From: an uncultured bacterium
GTDB taxonomy: Bacteria; Hydrogenedentota; Hydrogenedentia; Hydrogenedentales; CAILVY01
DNA: 64,000 nucleotides
Assembly (NCBI GenBank): GCA_937951485.1
Contig: CALEDJ010000007.1
Location: 62,001 to 126,000, forward strand
Reading direction: 5' to 3'
Part shown: positions 50,466-59,119 of the stretch, in pieces
How the letters are laid out: each line of letters opens with the position of its first letter
Position numbering within the stretch: position 1 is the stretch's first letter
Translations under genes and position numbers: made by a program
The notes under the pieces: model-generated
Databases searched by the model: none
What the model was told of the DNA's origin: nothing
What the model saw: the letters and a program-made list of their open reading frames with translations, nothing else

Positions 50466-51370
50466 TATTTTTTTGCGTAGGTGACGCAATTGCGGCCCAT
50501 GCTTTTGGCGCGATACATCGCGGTGTCGGCAGCGGCCAGCAATGCGTCCACTGTGCTGTCGCCCCCGCCCGGGGCGACACCGATGCTCACCGTGATGGAA
50601 ATATCCCCGGCACGCGTTGGGATGGGCGTCACCGCGATGGCCTCGCGCAGCCTTTCGTAGAGCATTTCTTGCGGCGCGCCGCTGGAGCCGGATGCGATAA
50701 TGAGAAATTCCTCGCCCCCATAACGGCCCAGCAGGTCGCATTCCCGCAAGTTTTGCTGAATTATCTGTGTGAAACCGCGAAGTATTTCATCGCCGACCTG
50801 ATGGCCGTGGCGGTCGTTGACTTGCTTGAAATGGTCAATATCGCAGATGCCGATGCTCAAGGCGCTTCCCTGCCGCTTCGCGCGGGAGATTTCCCGCGAA
50901 AGTCCGTCGAGGATGGCGCGTCGGTTGAAGATGCCGGTCAGGGCGTCGTGCATGGCCTCGTGCGCCAGGGCGTTTTTCGCGCCGTTCAAATCGGCCTGCA
51001 ATTCCAACATGCGCCGGCCCACTCCAATCCGCGCGCGCAATTCGGCGTTGTCGTAGGGCTTGGTGACATAATCGTTGGCGCCGGCGTCCAGCGCTTCCAC
51101 GATGTCATTCGTTTCGCCTTTGGCGGTCAAGAGGATGACATAGGGCGGGTCGGATCCTTCTTGTGCGCGGATGCGTCGGCAGAGTTCCAGTCCGTCTACC
51201 ACCGGCATCACCCAGTCCAGAATGATCAATCGGGGCGGGTCGGGCTGTTGGAGAATCTCCCACGCCGCCCCGCCGTCATCCACGGCGATCACGTCATAGC
51301 CCCATTTTTTCATCACGGCGGCCAACATGGCCCGGCATGTCTGATCATCTTCGGCAATCAGGATTCTCAC
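50465..51370 (-). CDS. Response regulator with GGDEF diguanylate cyclase domain
   Basis: A 301-residue REC-GGDEF protein. REC (~1-118) has acidic 'AEDD', phospho-Asp in 'LIILDWVMPVVDG', 'LLTAKG' and Lys in 'YVTKPYDN'. The cyclase (~135-300) has 'HDALTGIFNRRAI', 'GICDIDHFKQVNDRHGHQVGD' and active-site 'GGEEF', with an intact inhibitory I-site 'RECD' five residues upstream. It should make cyclic di-GMP when phosphorylated. GTG 51370 overlaps the stop of the histidine kinase gene by four bases (GTGA), so kinase and regulator are coupled and probably partners. Confidence 0.95.
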   Translation of the reverse strand: MRILIAEDDQTCRAMLAAVMKKWGYDVIAVDDGGAAWEILQQPDPPRLIILDWVMPVVDGLELCRRIRAQEGSDPPYVILLTAKGETNDIVEALDAGANDYVTKPYDNAELRARIGVGRRMLELQADLNGAKNALAHEAMHDALTGIFNRRAILDGLSREISRAKRQGSALSIGICDIDHFKQVNDRHGHQVGDEILRGFTQIIQQNLRECDLLGRYGGEEFLIIASGSSGAPQEMLYERLREAIAVTPIPTRAGDISITVSIGVAPGGGDSTVDALLAAADTAMYRAKSMGRNCVTYAKK

Positions 51371-54300
51371 GCAAATGCATCCTCCATGGCCTGTTTCAGA
51401 AGTTCGAATTGCTTCTCCAGCGCCGTCATCCGCGACGCCATGGCGGCAATGTCGCCGCTCTTACCCGCCTGTTCCATCTCCGTGGCGATATGGCGGAGGG
51501 CTTCACCGCCCACGTTGGCGGATGAACCCTTGATGGTGTGTGCCTGGCGGCTTGCGGCGGCGAGGTCCCCGGCATCCAGAGCGGCTTTCAGGGTCGCGAT
51601 CTGACGGGGAATATCTTCAAGAAAAGATGCGGTGATTGTCCGCGCCAGCCCCACATCCCCCATAAGCCGCCCCATCAGGGCTGCTTTGTCGAATACCGGC
51701 ACCTGTGCCGTCTCCGCACCAGTGCTCTCCTGCGGTTGAAGCATGAGGTTGTTACGCTCGTCGGGAGGCTTGTCCGTCCCGATTTCTTTGGGCAGGAAAC
51801 GGTCGAGGATGTCCGTGAGAATCTTGGGGTCAATCGGTTTCGCAATGTAATCGTCCATCCCCGCATGCAGGCATTTTTCCCGGTCGCCCTGCATGACATG
51901 GGCGGTCATGGCGATGATCGGGATGGCGTGATTTCGGACGTTGGACCGGGGATCGCGGATGCGGCGGGTCGCTTCCAGCCCATCCATTACGGGCATCTGC
52001 ACGTCCATGAGCACAAGGTCATAGTCCCGTTGTTCGAGCGCGTGCAGCGCCTCTTTACCGTTAAAAACCGTTTCGGCGTGGAATCCCAATCGCCGTAGCA
52101 GACCCAGGGCCACCTGCTGATTCGTGATGTTGTCTTCCGCCAGCAGAATACGCGCCGCGCGGCGGCGCATCTCGCGGATGGAATGGCGCGTGACGATTGT
52201 CTTTTTCTCTTTTTGCGATGCGCCCGCAATGGTCATGGCCAGGCAATCGAACAAATCGGACTGGCGCACCGGCTTGGTGAGATAGCCTGCGAAACCGATG
52301 GCCTCCAGCCGCCGCGTATCGCCGCGCTGCCCCAACGAGGTCATCATCACCATCAGCGTATCTTTCAGGGACTCGTCCGCCTTGATGGCCCGGCCCAGCG
52401 TTTCCCCGTCCATCTCCGGCATCTGCATATCCATAATGACGACGGCAAACGGATCGCCCGCTTCGCGCGCCTGATGCAGCATGCGCAAAGCCGTCGGCGC
52501 ATTAATGGCCTGCTCCGCCCGGATGCCCCAGGCGGCGCATTGGGCTGTGATAATCTCGCGGTTCGTGGCGTTGTCATCCACTACAAGCACATGCGCGCCC
52601 TGAAGCCGGATAGGCGGCGCTTCCATGCGCTTCGGCGCCGGCTGCTTGATAAAGCGCGTGGTAAACCAGAATTCGGAGCCGACGCCCTCTTTGCTGCTCA
52701 CGCCAATCCTGCCGCCCATCATTTCGACGAGTTGCTTTGAAATGGCGAGCCCCAGGCCGGTCCCGCCATATTTGCGCGTTGTCGAGGCGTCCACCTGCGT
52801 AAATTTGTCAAAGAGGATGTCCATTTTGTTTTCGGGAATGCCGATGCCGGTATCTCTAATTGAGAAGCGCAGCACCGCTTCCGTGTCCGTCTCCGATTCC
52901 AAATGCGCCCGCACGGACACCTCCCCCTGGTGGGTGAACTTGACGGCATTGGCGGCGAGGTTGGTCAACACCTGTCGCAGTCGCCCCGGGTCCCCCTGCA
53001 GATGCGTCGGAACCTGCGGGTCCGCCGCGCAGATGAATTCCAGCCCTTTGTCCTGCGCCCGCGCGGCGAGCATCGCGGCGAAATCGTCGAGCAGGGCACG
53101 CAGGTCGAAATCCAATGTTTCCAGATCCAGTTTGCCTGCCTCGATTTTCGAGTAATCCAGAATATCGTCGATCAGCGTCAGCAGCGCGTCGCCGCTGGAC
53201 CGTACAATGTCCGCCAAATGTCGCTGTTCGTCGTTCAGGTCGGTATCGAGAAGCAGGTCAATAGCGCCGATGACGCCGTTCATGGGCGTGCGGATTTCAT
53301 GGGACATGTTCGCCAGGAACTGGCTTTTCGCCATGTTGGCAATCTCGGCTTTCACCGCCATCTCGTTCGCCCGTGCGGTCGCTTCCTCGAGATGACATAC
53401 GGTTTCCTGCAGCGCTGCTTCCGCCTGTTTGCGTGTTGTAATGTCGCGAAGGAGGCCGATGGCGTGCCATTGTCCTTTCAGTTGGACGGCTGACAACGAC
53501 AGTTCAACGGGGAATTCATCGCCATTCTTGCGCAAAGCGACCAATTCGGTTGTGTGCCCCACCGCATTGCCGGTCCCCGTTTTTCGAAATTCTGTGAACG
53601 CCGCGCAAAAAGCCTCCCAGAAACGTCCCGGAGCCAGCAATTTGTGCAGATTGCGACCCAGCGCCTCCGGGGCGGCATAGCCGAAAATACGCTCAGCGGC
53701 TTCATTCCACATCGAGATATTGCCTTCGGGGTCCATCATGATGATGGCGTCCTGGGCGACGGCAATCAATTTGTTCAGCCGGGTTTCGCTTTCAATCAGT
53801 GCCTCCCGCGCCTGTTTGTGCGCTGTGATGTCGTTGCCGATGGAGAGCACCTCGACAATATTCCCCTCGGCATCGAGAATCCCTTTGTTGGTCCAGTGCA
53901 CCCAGACCCGCGACCCGTCTTTGCGCATGTTCTCGTTTTCGTTCTGACTGTAGTGGTCAGGGGTTGCCAGCAGGTCAAGCACCATGGCGCGAAGATTACG
54001 GCCGGTGCTTTCCACTTCGGGCACAATGGTTCCCACGACATTTCTTCCCAGGATTTCCGCTTCGGAGTACCCGAAGAAGTGCTGGGCGAAGGTGTTGAAA
54101 AAGGTCACATTGCCCCGGGCGTCCATGCGCAGAATGACGCTGTTGGCGTTTTCGACCAGCAGGCGATACTTCTGTTCGCTTTCCCGCAGGGCCGATTCCG
54201 CGCGTTTACGCTCGGTGATGTCGCGCACCGTGGCTTCCAGAAGGGTTTTGTTGCCCAGAGTCATCGTGTTCAAAAGGACCGTGCTGAGAAATAACTCGCC

Positions 54301-56322
54301 GTTCAAGCGGCGGTGGGTCCATTCGAAATAGTGGGAACCGTTACGCAGCGCGGTTTCGATCATTTGTTTGGCCTTCGTGATCGAAAAACTGCCATCGGGC
54401 TGATATTCGGGAGACAATTCCCACAGGCCGAGCGCGACAAATTCAGCCTCACTGGCAACGTTGAACAGGGCGAGTGTCGCCGGATTGCACGAAGTGAAAC
54501 GCCACTCGGGCGGCTCCAATGTCATGAGCGCATCATGGGAACCCTCAAAGAGAATCCGATACCGCGCCTCACTCTCGCGTAACGCCGCCGTCTGTTCCCG
54601 CACCTGTTGCTCCAGCATATACCTGCGATTGTTCAACAGCACGATGAATGCGACCAACATCAGGGAAAGAACAGTTCCGGTCAGCATGCTGATAACACCC
54701 GCGCGCGCGGGGTGAACCGCATGAAATGCCGGCCCTGCGTGTGCGGCCACTATGTAGGTCCTGCCAAAGGCGAAAATGGGCGCAGTTACATGGAAGTCAG
54801 CGGAATAATCAAGAGGTTGCAGGCGAAGATACTTGTCGGGTTCATTTATTCGCGCCGGTTGCGTAGAGGCCAGAAATAAGGGCGCAGCATCGGGGCTTAG
54901 TTGAAACAGATCGAGAATAATGGCCGGCTGCTGATCCTCAAGCCATGGAATGGTCTGCGCAAAGAGGTGCTCCAGCCGCAGCACAGCAACGACGAAGCCT
55001 TTCAATGTCATCGAAGCGCTGTCGGAGAAAACGGGACGAAATAGCAGGATGCTTGTCCGATCGCCCGATTCGTGTGCCAGGGCCAGCGGTTCCGTGGCGA
55101 TCACCAGGCCCGTCTGCGCCGCCTGTTCCATCGTGGCCCGACGCAGCGGCTCCGAACCCAGGTCGAAACCAAACACCTCTTCATTGCCTTCCGGGGGTTC
55201 TATATACAAGACAGGATAGAATATCTCGCGCTCCACCGCAGGACGACGTTCTCCAAGGATACTTTTCTCCCAGATGACGAAGTTGGAAAACCCTTCCCCT
55301 CGCATTTCTTCTTCCAGCCGCAACCGTGCACTGGCAGGAATGGCGGGGACCCATGACCACGCATGAACGATCGCATTTTTGGTCAGATGGCGGGAATACG
55401 CGTGAAATTCCTTCCTCTCAACGGCGTCGCTCGAAGCAAAAAACAGGGCAAGGCCCTCCAGTTGACTGTCGCGCAGTTCGCGAAACGTCTCAAACACCGC
55501 CGCCATCCTCGCCGTGGAGAGTCGGGCAAAAGCCTCTGCGTGCCCTCGTTGCTCATTTTCGTGGAATTCATATGCGAAAAACAGCGTCAGCCAGAAACAG
55601 ACCCCTGCCGTCATCACGGCTTCGGCATGGCGCGCCAGCCATGCCTGCCGTCCATCCGGAGGGCGTCGTCGGCGCCAGGCGAACAGCGCGACACCCGCCC
55701 AGAAGATGCCCGCAATCGCAAGGGCAAACAGGATGGGGACCATCATGCTGCGTCGGATAAGGGCGCGCCAGTCGTTGGCGTCAATGTCCATGCCGAAAGC
55801 CGCCACCACATTGCCGGTCCGGGGAGCCCGGATTGGAACCATGGCGCTGATCAGAACGCCCCAGCGGTCAGAAATTGGTCCTTGAACGGATGCACGCCCC
55901 TCGCTGAAAACCAGAAGGTCGGCCTCCGTCGCTTCCTCATATATTTGCCCCGGCGGCGATTCATCGTCCGAACCGGCCGGCTCGGAATCCACGTAGAAAA
56001 ACATTTCACCGCGGGCGTTCTGTCCCATCAGATAAAGAAACCGGCACTTGGGAATGATGCTGCGCGTCAATGCCAGTTGGACTTTGAGCCGTTCATATTC
56101 CGGCGCGCCCACATCCGCTTCTGTCCCGCTCAGTGCATCCAGCCGGTCCCGGTTGATTGTCGCTGCGATCAGTTTTGCTTGTTGCAGCAGATCATTCCGC
56201 ATCCGGCGGTCAGCCCGTTGGGCCGTCCACCAGAGATACGCTGCGCTCAATCCCACCAGCGCCAGAAAAACGGCTGTCAGCCAAACCTTGCTTTTTCCTG
56301 TCCTCCTTGACCCATCCGCCAT
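51367..56322 (-). CDS. Large hybrid sensor histidine kinase (CHASE, PAS, HisKA, HATPase, two REC, HPt)
   Basis: A 1651-residue multidomain kinase. Order: TM helix (~14-33), an extracytoplasmic sensor, TM helices (~200-222 and ~240-258), a CHASE domain (~290-460), TM (~530-552), three PAS domains (~570-950, 'ESEARYRILFEGSHDALMTL' and relatives), HisKA with His1008 in 'NMSHEIRTPMNG', HATPase ('DTGIGIPENKMDILFDKF', 'YGGTGLGLAI'), REC1 (Asp1298 in 'VIMDMQMPEMDG'), REC2 (Asp1440 in 'LVLMDVQMPVMDG') and HPt with His1595 in 'QAHTIKGSSANVGG'. All phosphorylation residues are present, so an internal His-Asp-His relay to the coupled GGDEF regulator is likely. The signal sensed is unknown. Confidence 0.95.
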   Translation of the reverse strand: MADGSRRTGKSKVWLTAVFLALVGLSAAYLWWTAQRADRRMRNDLLQQAKLIAATINRDRLDALSGTEADVGAPEYERLKVQLALTRSIIPKCRFLYLMGQNARGEMFFYVDSEPAGSDDESPPGQIYEEATEADLLVFSEGRASVQGPISDRWGVLISAMVPIRAPRTGNVVAAFGMDIDANDWRALIRRSMMVPILFALAIAGIFWAGVALFAWRRRRPPDGRQAWLARHAEAVMTAGVCFWLTLFFAYEFHENEQRGHAEAFARLSTARMAAVFETFRELRDSQLEGLALFFASSDAVERKEFHAYSRHLTKNAIVHAWSWVPAIPASARLRLEEEMRGEGFSNFVIWEKSILGERRPAVEREIFYPVLYIEPPEGNEEVFGFDLGSEPLRRATMEQAAQTGLVIATEPLALAHESGDRTSILLFRPVFSDSASMTLKGFVVAVLRLEHLFAQTIPWLEDQQPAIILDLFQLSPDAAPLFLASTQPARINEPDKYLRLQPLDYSADFHVTAPIFAFGRTYIVAAHAGPAFHAVHPARAGVISMLTGTVLSLMLVAFIVLLNNRRYMLEQQVREQTAALRESEARYRILFEGSHDALMTLEPPEWRFTSCNPATLALFNVASEAEFVALGLWELSPEYQPDGSFSITKAKQMIETALRNGSHYFEWTHRRLNGELFLSTVLLNTMTLGNKTLLEATVRDITERKRAESALRESEQKYRLLVENANSVILRMDARGNVTFFNTFAQHFFGYSEAEILGRNVVGTIVPEVESTGRNLRAMVLDLLATPDHYSQNENENMRKDGSRVWVHWTNKGILDAEGNIVEVLSIGNDITAHKQAREALIESETRLNKLIAVAQDAIIMMDPEGNISMWNEAAERIFGYAAPEALGRNLHKLLAPGRFWEAFCAAFTEFRKTGTGNAVGHTTELVALRKNGDEFPVELSLSAVQLKGQWHAIGLLRDITTRKQAEAALQETVCHLEEATARANEMAVKAEIANMAKSQFLANMSHEIRTPMNGVIGAIDLLLDTDLNDEQRHLADIVRSSGDALLTLIDDILDYSKIEAGKLDLETLDFDLRALLDDFAAMLAARAQDKGLEFICAADPQVPTHLQGDPGRLRQVLTNLAANAVKFTHQGEVSVRAHLESETDTEAVLRFSIRDTGIGIPENKMDILFDKFTQVDASTTRKYGGTGLGLAISKQLVEMMGGRIGVSSKEGVGSEFWFTTRFIKQPAPKRMEAPPIRLQGAHVLVVDDNATNREIITAQCAAWGIRAEQAINAPTALRMLHQAREAGDPFAVVIMDMQMPEMDGETLGRAIKADESLKDTLMVMMTSLGQRGDTRRLEAIGFAGYLTKPVRQSDLFDCLAMTIAGASQKEKKTIVTRHSIREMRRRAARILLAEDNITNQQVALGLLRRLGFHAETVFNGKEALHALEQRDYDLVLMDVQMPVMDGLEATRRIRDPRSNVRNHAIPIIAMTAHVMQGDREKCLHAGMDDYIAKPIDPKILTDILDRFLPKEIGTDKPPDERNNLMLQPQESTGAETAQVPVFDKAALMGRLMGDVGLARTITASFLEDIPRQIATLKAALDAGDLAAASRQAHTIKGSSANVGGEALRHIATEMEQAGKSGDIAAMASRMTALEKQFELLKQAMEDAFA

Positions 56323-56624
56323 CTTGCGTTTTCCCCGGAATCAGCAACCTGACACTTTCCGCCCGACACTCGCATACTCACGAGAAATCGGGATATGGAA
56401 CATCTCCACTGAATTTATCCCAAGCATATGACACTGCGCAGTAAAGATTATCCGGAGACTGCTACGATGTCAATGAAAATCCGTTATCTCGCCGAAAATT
56501 TGTCGGCATTATGGCCCGCTTTCTTGCGCTGAATGCGCCCGCATCCTACAATACAGCCGGCATAATCTGAAGGTCACCGGCAGTCATTGGCTGCCTGTCG
56601 AGGGAATTGAGGAGAGCACGGCCA
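56323..56624. other. Intergenic spacer between divergent kinase and aroD genes
   Basis: 302 bases without a gene. A TTGACA box on the minus strand (56473-56468) with GATAAT 15 bases on (56452-56447) may be the kinase promoter. Nothing else stood out. Confidence 0.5.
56447..56473 (-). promoter_or_regulatory. Possible promoter of the kinase/GGDEF operon
   Basis: A perfect TTGACA (56473-56468) is followed by GATAAT (56452-56447) with a short 15-base spacer. The leader would be ~115 bases. Confidence 0.35.
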
Positions 56625-57371
56625 ATGCTTCGTCTGGGTTCCGTGGCGCTTGGAGAACGTCCGTGCGTGGCGCTGGCGCTGCGTGACGGCGCGCCTGCCG
56701 GCGCGGTGCGCGCGGCCCTTGATGCAGGGGTGGACATCCTGGAATTCCGGATTGACCTGTTTGAAAATCAGGCCCCCGCGGCCGTGCGTGCGGAACTGAA
56801 GCGATGGGAGGGGACGTCGCGAATTGCCACGGTCCGGATGACCGCGGAAGGCGGAGGCTGGCGGGGCGGCGAAGCGGAGCGGCTGGCGCTGTATCGCGCG
56901 GCGCTGGAGTGCGCGGAGGCGGTGGATGTGGAACTGGCCGCTGATGCCATCCTGGACGATGTGATCGCGGCGGCCCATGATCAGGGGCGGCTTGTGCTGG
57001 GTTCTCACCACGACTTCCGGGAAACGCCGCCGCCGGACCGTTTGGCGGCAATTGCGGATAAAGGACGCGGCCACGGTGTGGACATCATCAAAGTAGCCGC
57101 GCATTGCCGAAACGCGGGAGATGTTCAAACGCTTGCGCGGTTCCTGCTCAATACCGCCTTCGAGGACATGGTGGTCATCGGCATGGGCGCCGCCGGGTTG
57201 TGCACCCGCATATTTTTTCCCCTGCTGGGTTCGCGGATTACCTATACGTTTCTGGGCGAGGCCACCGCTCCGGGGCAGTTGACCTGCGAGGCCACGCTGC
57301 GGTATCTTGAGGCGTTCCAAGTGGGAGCGGCCGATTCAGATGTGGGTTGCGACTCCGCCGGCGGCATTTGA
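56625..57371 (+). CDS. aroD: Type I 3-dehydroquinate dehydratase
   Basis: A 248-residue enzyme of the shikimate pathway. Family motifs are 'VDILEFRIDLFE', 'ATVRMTAEGGGW', the catalytic His in 'VLGSHHDFRETPP' and the Schiff-base Lys in 'VDIIKVAAHCRNAGD', then 'VVIGMGAAGLCTRIFFPLLGS' and 'TFLGEATAPGQL'. Start ATG 56625 is chosen for GAGGAG ten bases upstream. The enzyme turns 3-dehydroquinate, the product of AroB (61591-62685), into dehydroshikimate. A 48-residue ORF follows nine bases later on the same strand. Confidence 0.93.
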   Translation: MLRLGSVALGERPCVALALRDGAPAGAVRAALDAGVDILEFRIDLFENQAPAAVRAELKRWEGTSRIATVRMTAEGGGWRGGEAERLALYRAALECAEAVDVELAADAILDDVIAAAHDQGRLVLGSHHDFRETPPPDRLAAIADKGRGHGVDIIKVAAHCRNAGDVQTLARFLLNTAFEDMVVIGMGAAGLCTRIFFPLLGSRITYTFLGEATAPGQLTCEATLRYLEAFQVGAADSDVGCDSAGGI

Positions 57372-57380
57372 GGAGGAGCC

Positions 57381-57527
57381 ATGCAGAAAGCGTTGATTAT
57401 CCAGTCCAATGGTTCGGGAAAAGAAGATTTGGAACGCCTTTTGCGTGACGGATGGACCGTCCAGTCCATCACCGTGAACAACGGCCCCAGTTACAACGAC
57501 TTTCTGATCATTCTGGAAAAACAATAA
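57381..57527 (+). CDS. Small 48-residue protein downstream of aroD
   Basis: ATG 57381 to TAA 57527, only 48 codons, with a strong GAGGAGGAG ribosome site. The protein has a strand-helix-strand-strand pattern: 'MQKALIIQSNGSGKEDL', a helix 'ERLLRDGW' and C-terminal 'FLIILEK'. The '[ED]xLExLLxxGWxVxS' helix recalls small DUF4177-like proteins. It is nine bases from aroD and is followed by a strong hairpin, so it is probably co-transcribed. Function unknown. Confidence 0.75.
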   Translation: MQKALIIQSNGSGKEDLERLLRDGWTVQSITVNNGPSYNDFLIILEKQ

Positions 57528-57596
57528 CGCCGGTCCGAACTGCTCCGTGCCGCAAAGGTCTTGGCGCAGGGGTCGGCAATTACAGCAAGAAACGGT

Positions 57597-57632
57597 CGGG
57601 GCTTCTCTCTCGTTATTGAGAGAGAAGCCCCG
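57597..57632. terminator. Perfect 15-bp hairpin between convergent genes
   Basis: The stem 57597-57611 / 57618-57632 is a perfect 15 bp with loop GTTATT. It lies between the aroD/small-ORF operon and the convergent lipoprotein gene. The T-run is poor on the plus strand (GTGTATCTTTC) and modest on the minus strand (ACCGTTTCTTG), so it probably ends transcription from both sides. Confidence 0.8.
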
Positions 57633-57664
57633 GTGTATCTTTCAGGGCCACGCCGGACGGCGGG

Positions 57665-58693
57665 TTATTCCACAAGGGCCTTCAACGGCGCGGTGTTCAA
57701 GTCACTTTCAAGAAAATCCGCCGGCGGCAGGTTGTTCTTGCCCAATCCTGACGACAGACCGATCACGCCGCTCATCGCGGGGTCCACATTGAGATAGCTG
57801 ACCTGAATCCGTCCATCGAAGAACATCTCCACCTGGAAGTCGTTCGGATAGCCCGGCGCGCCGCTTGTCGGCACGTTTTCGTAGGTAATGACGAGGCGGT
57901 CCGGTTCTTGCAGGTAGGAAACCATGCTGCCCGGATCCGTTGCGTCCACATTCAACGCGGAAATCTGCGGAACCTTGAAGTGCGCGCCCAGCGAGGTCGG
58001 CGTATTGCCTGGCTTTCCGAAACTTATCCAGCCCCGGCTTGAAATGTAGAGCGTATCGTAATTCGCGCCATAGAACGGCACGGTGGCGTTGCCGAACAAG
58101 CCGGCTTTCACCGGATCGCCGAAGGCGCTGAAGTTCAAGATCAGGCCGCCCGTGGGGTCCGTCGGGAAATCCGTGATGCTTTCCGTGTCCAACAGGTAAT
58201 AACTGGGGCCGCCGCTGGGCGTGAAGGTCAGCATCACTTTGTCCAGATCGGTCCCGCTGGGGAATACCTCGGTGTAGTAGTTTGGCGCGGTCGTCACGCC
58301 GATCGTGGCGCTCGCGAAGCCGGCCTGCACCAAGATGCTTCCCGTGGCGTAGGCCGGCGTTTTCGCCGTCTCGTCATAATCCCGGTTGATGGTGACGGTC
58401 ACCGTCACTTTGTCATCCTTGCCCGTGCTCTGCGCCATGGTCGGCGTCACTTCGATCCAAGGCTGGTCCGCCGATACCGTAAAGACCAGGGTGGTATCCG
58501 GCGCGCCGCAGTTCCACACCTCAAAGGTCCGCTCCGTTTCGTACACCTGTGTGCCCGGAATGGTTCCTTCCACCACCCCGAAATGCATGTTCTTCACCGA
58601 AACGGCCAGCCGGGGCTGCTTGGGGCATCCTGTCAGCCCCACAGCCGCCAACACCAGCGCCAGGGCCATTACCATCATCGAAATCTGCTTCAT
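57665..58693 (-). CDS. Lipoprotein with BACON-like and nidogen-like regions
   Basis: A 342-residue lipoprotein; the signal ends in lipobox 'AVGLTGC'. Residues ~30-135 look like a BACON/Ig-type beta domain ('FEVWNCGAPDTTLVFTVSADQPWIEVTP'-like segment with 'DKVTVTVTINRDYDE'). Residues ~150-330 are a second beta-rich domain with 'DTLYISSRGWISFG' and 'FQVEMFFDGRIQVSYLNVD', a pattern seen in nidogen-like and other surface proteins of planctomycete-like bacteria. AGGAGG precedes ATG 58693. A perfect consensus promoter lies upstream, so expression is probably strong. No enzyme motif is seen; a structural or adhesive surface role is likely. Confidence 0.78.
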   Translation of the reverse strand: MKQISMMVMALALVLAAVGLTGCPKQPRLAVSVKNMHFGVVEGTIPGTQVYETERTFEVWNCGAPDTTLVFTVSADQPWIEVTPTMAQSTGKDDKVTVTVTINRDYDETAKTPAYATGSILVQAGFASATIGVTTAPNYYTEVFPSGTDLDKVMLTFTPSGGPSYYLLDTESITDFPTDPTGGLILNFSAFGDPVKAGLFGNATVPFYGANYDTLYISSRGWISFGKPGNTPTSLGAHFKVPQISALNVDATDPGSMVSYLQEPDRLVITYENVPTSGAPGYPNDFQVEMFFDGRIQVSYLNVDPAMSGVIGLSSGLGKNNLPPADFLESDLNTAPLKALVE

Positions 58694-58828
58694 CCTCGCT
58701 CCTCCTGTTACTTCTTCTCACCTGTTCCTCCCGGCGGAAACCATACGCCCAGAAAACAGGCGAATACCTGCCTCCTGCTTACAATACCATCGGGCAGTTA
58801 AAAAATAACGCTCAGTGTATTTTCACCA

Positions 58829-58857
58829 ATTATAACACTTTCAAATCTCAATGTCAA
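58829..58857 (-). promoter_or_regulatory. Perfect consensus sigma70 promoter of the lipoprotein gene
   Basis: On the minus strand TTGACA (58857-58852) and TATAAT (58834-58829) are separated by exactly 17 bases. The predicted transcript begins near 58822, leaving a ~130-base leader before ATG 58693. The region is markedly A+T-rich compared with its surroundings. Confidence 0.85.
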
Positions 58858-59083
58858 CTAATAATTTCAGGTATATGCCACAGGACGGGTTCTTTTGGAT
58901 TGGTTGTTCATCCTATTGTGAAGCCTTACTTCACAAACTGCGATTCAGCCAACAAATTCCGTTTCCTGCACGTATTCTAAACAAACAATTGGTGGATGGC
59001 CCTTTATTCCATGACCAGGCGCAGGAAAAGCGTTTGACGTCACCCATAGACGGGACACTGCGACCGAGCGCGGCCGAGAAACG

Positions 59084-59113
59084 TTCGATTTTTCGAGAAG
59101 ACTCCGCTACACT
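59084..59113 (+). promoter_or_regulatory. Possible promoter of the iron-type alcohol dehydrogenase gene
   Basis: TTCGAT (59084-59089) and TACACT (59108-59113) are spaced by 18 bases. The transcript would start at about the ATG at 59120, which lacks a ribosome site, so a leaderless mRNA is possible. Confidence 0.3.
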
Positions 59114-59119
59114 GTGCAC

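Larger units (their letters stand above)
58694..59119. other. Intergenic spacer between divergent genes
   Basis: 426 bases without a gene. It contains the consensus promoter at 58829-58857 and a weak promoter for the alcohol dehydrogenase at 59084-59113. No RNA gene was seen. Confidence 0.65.
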
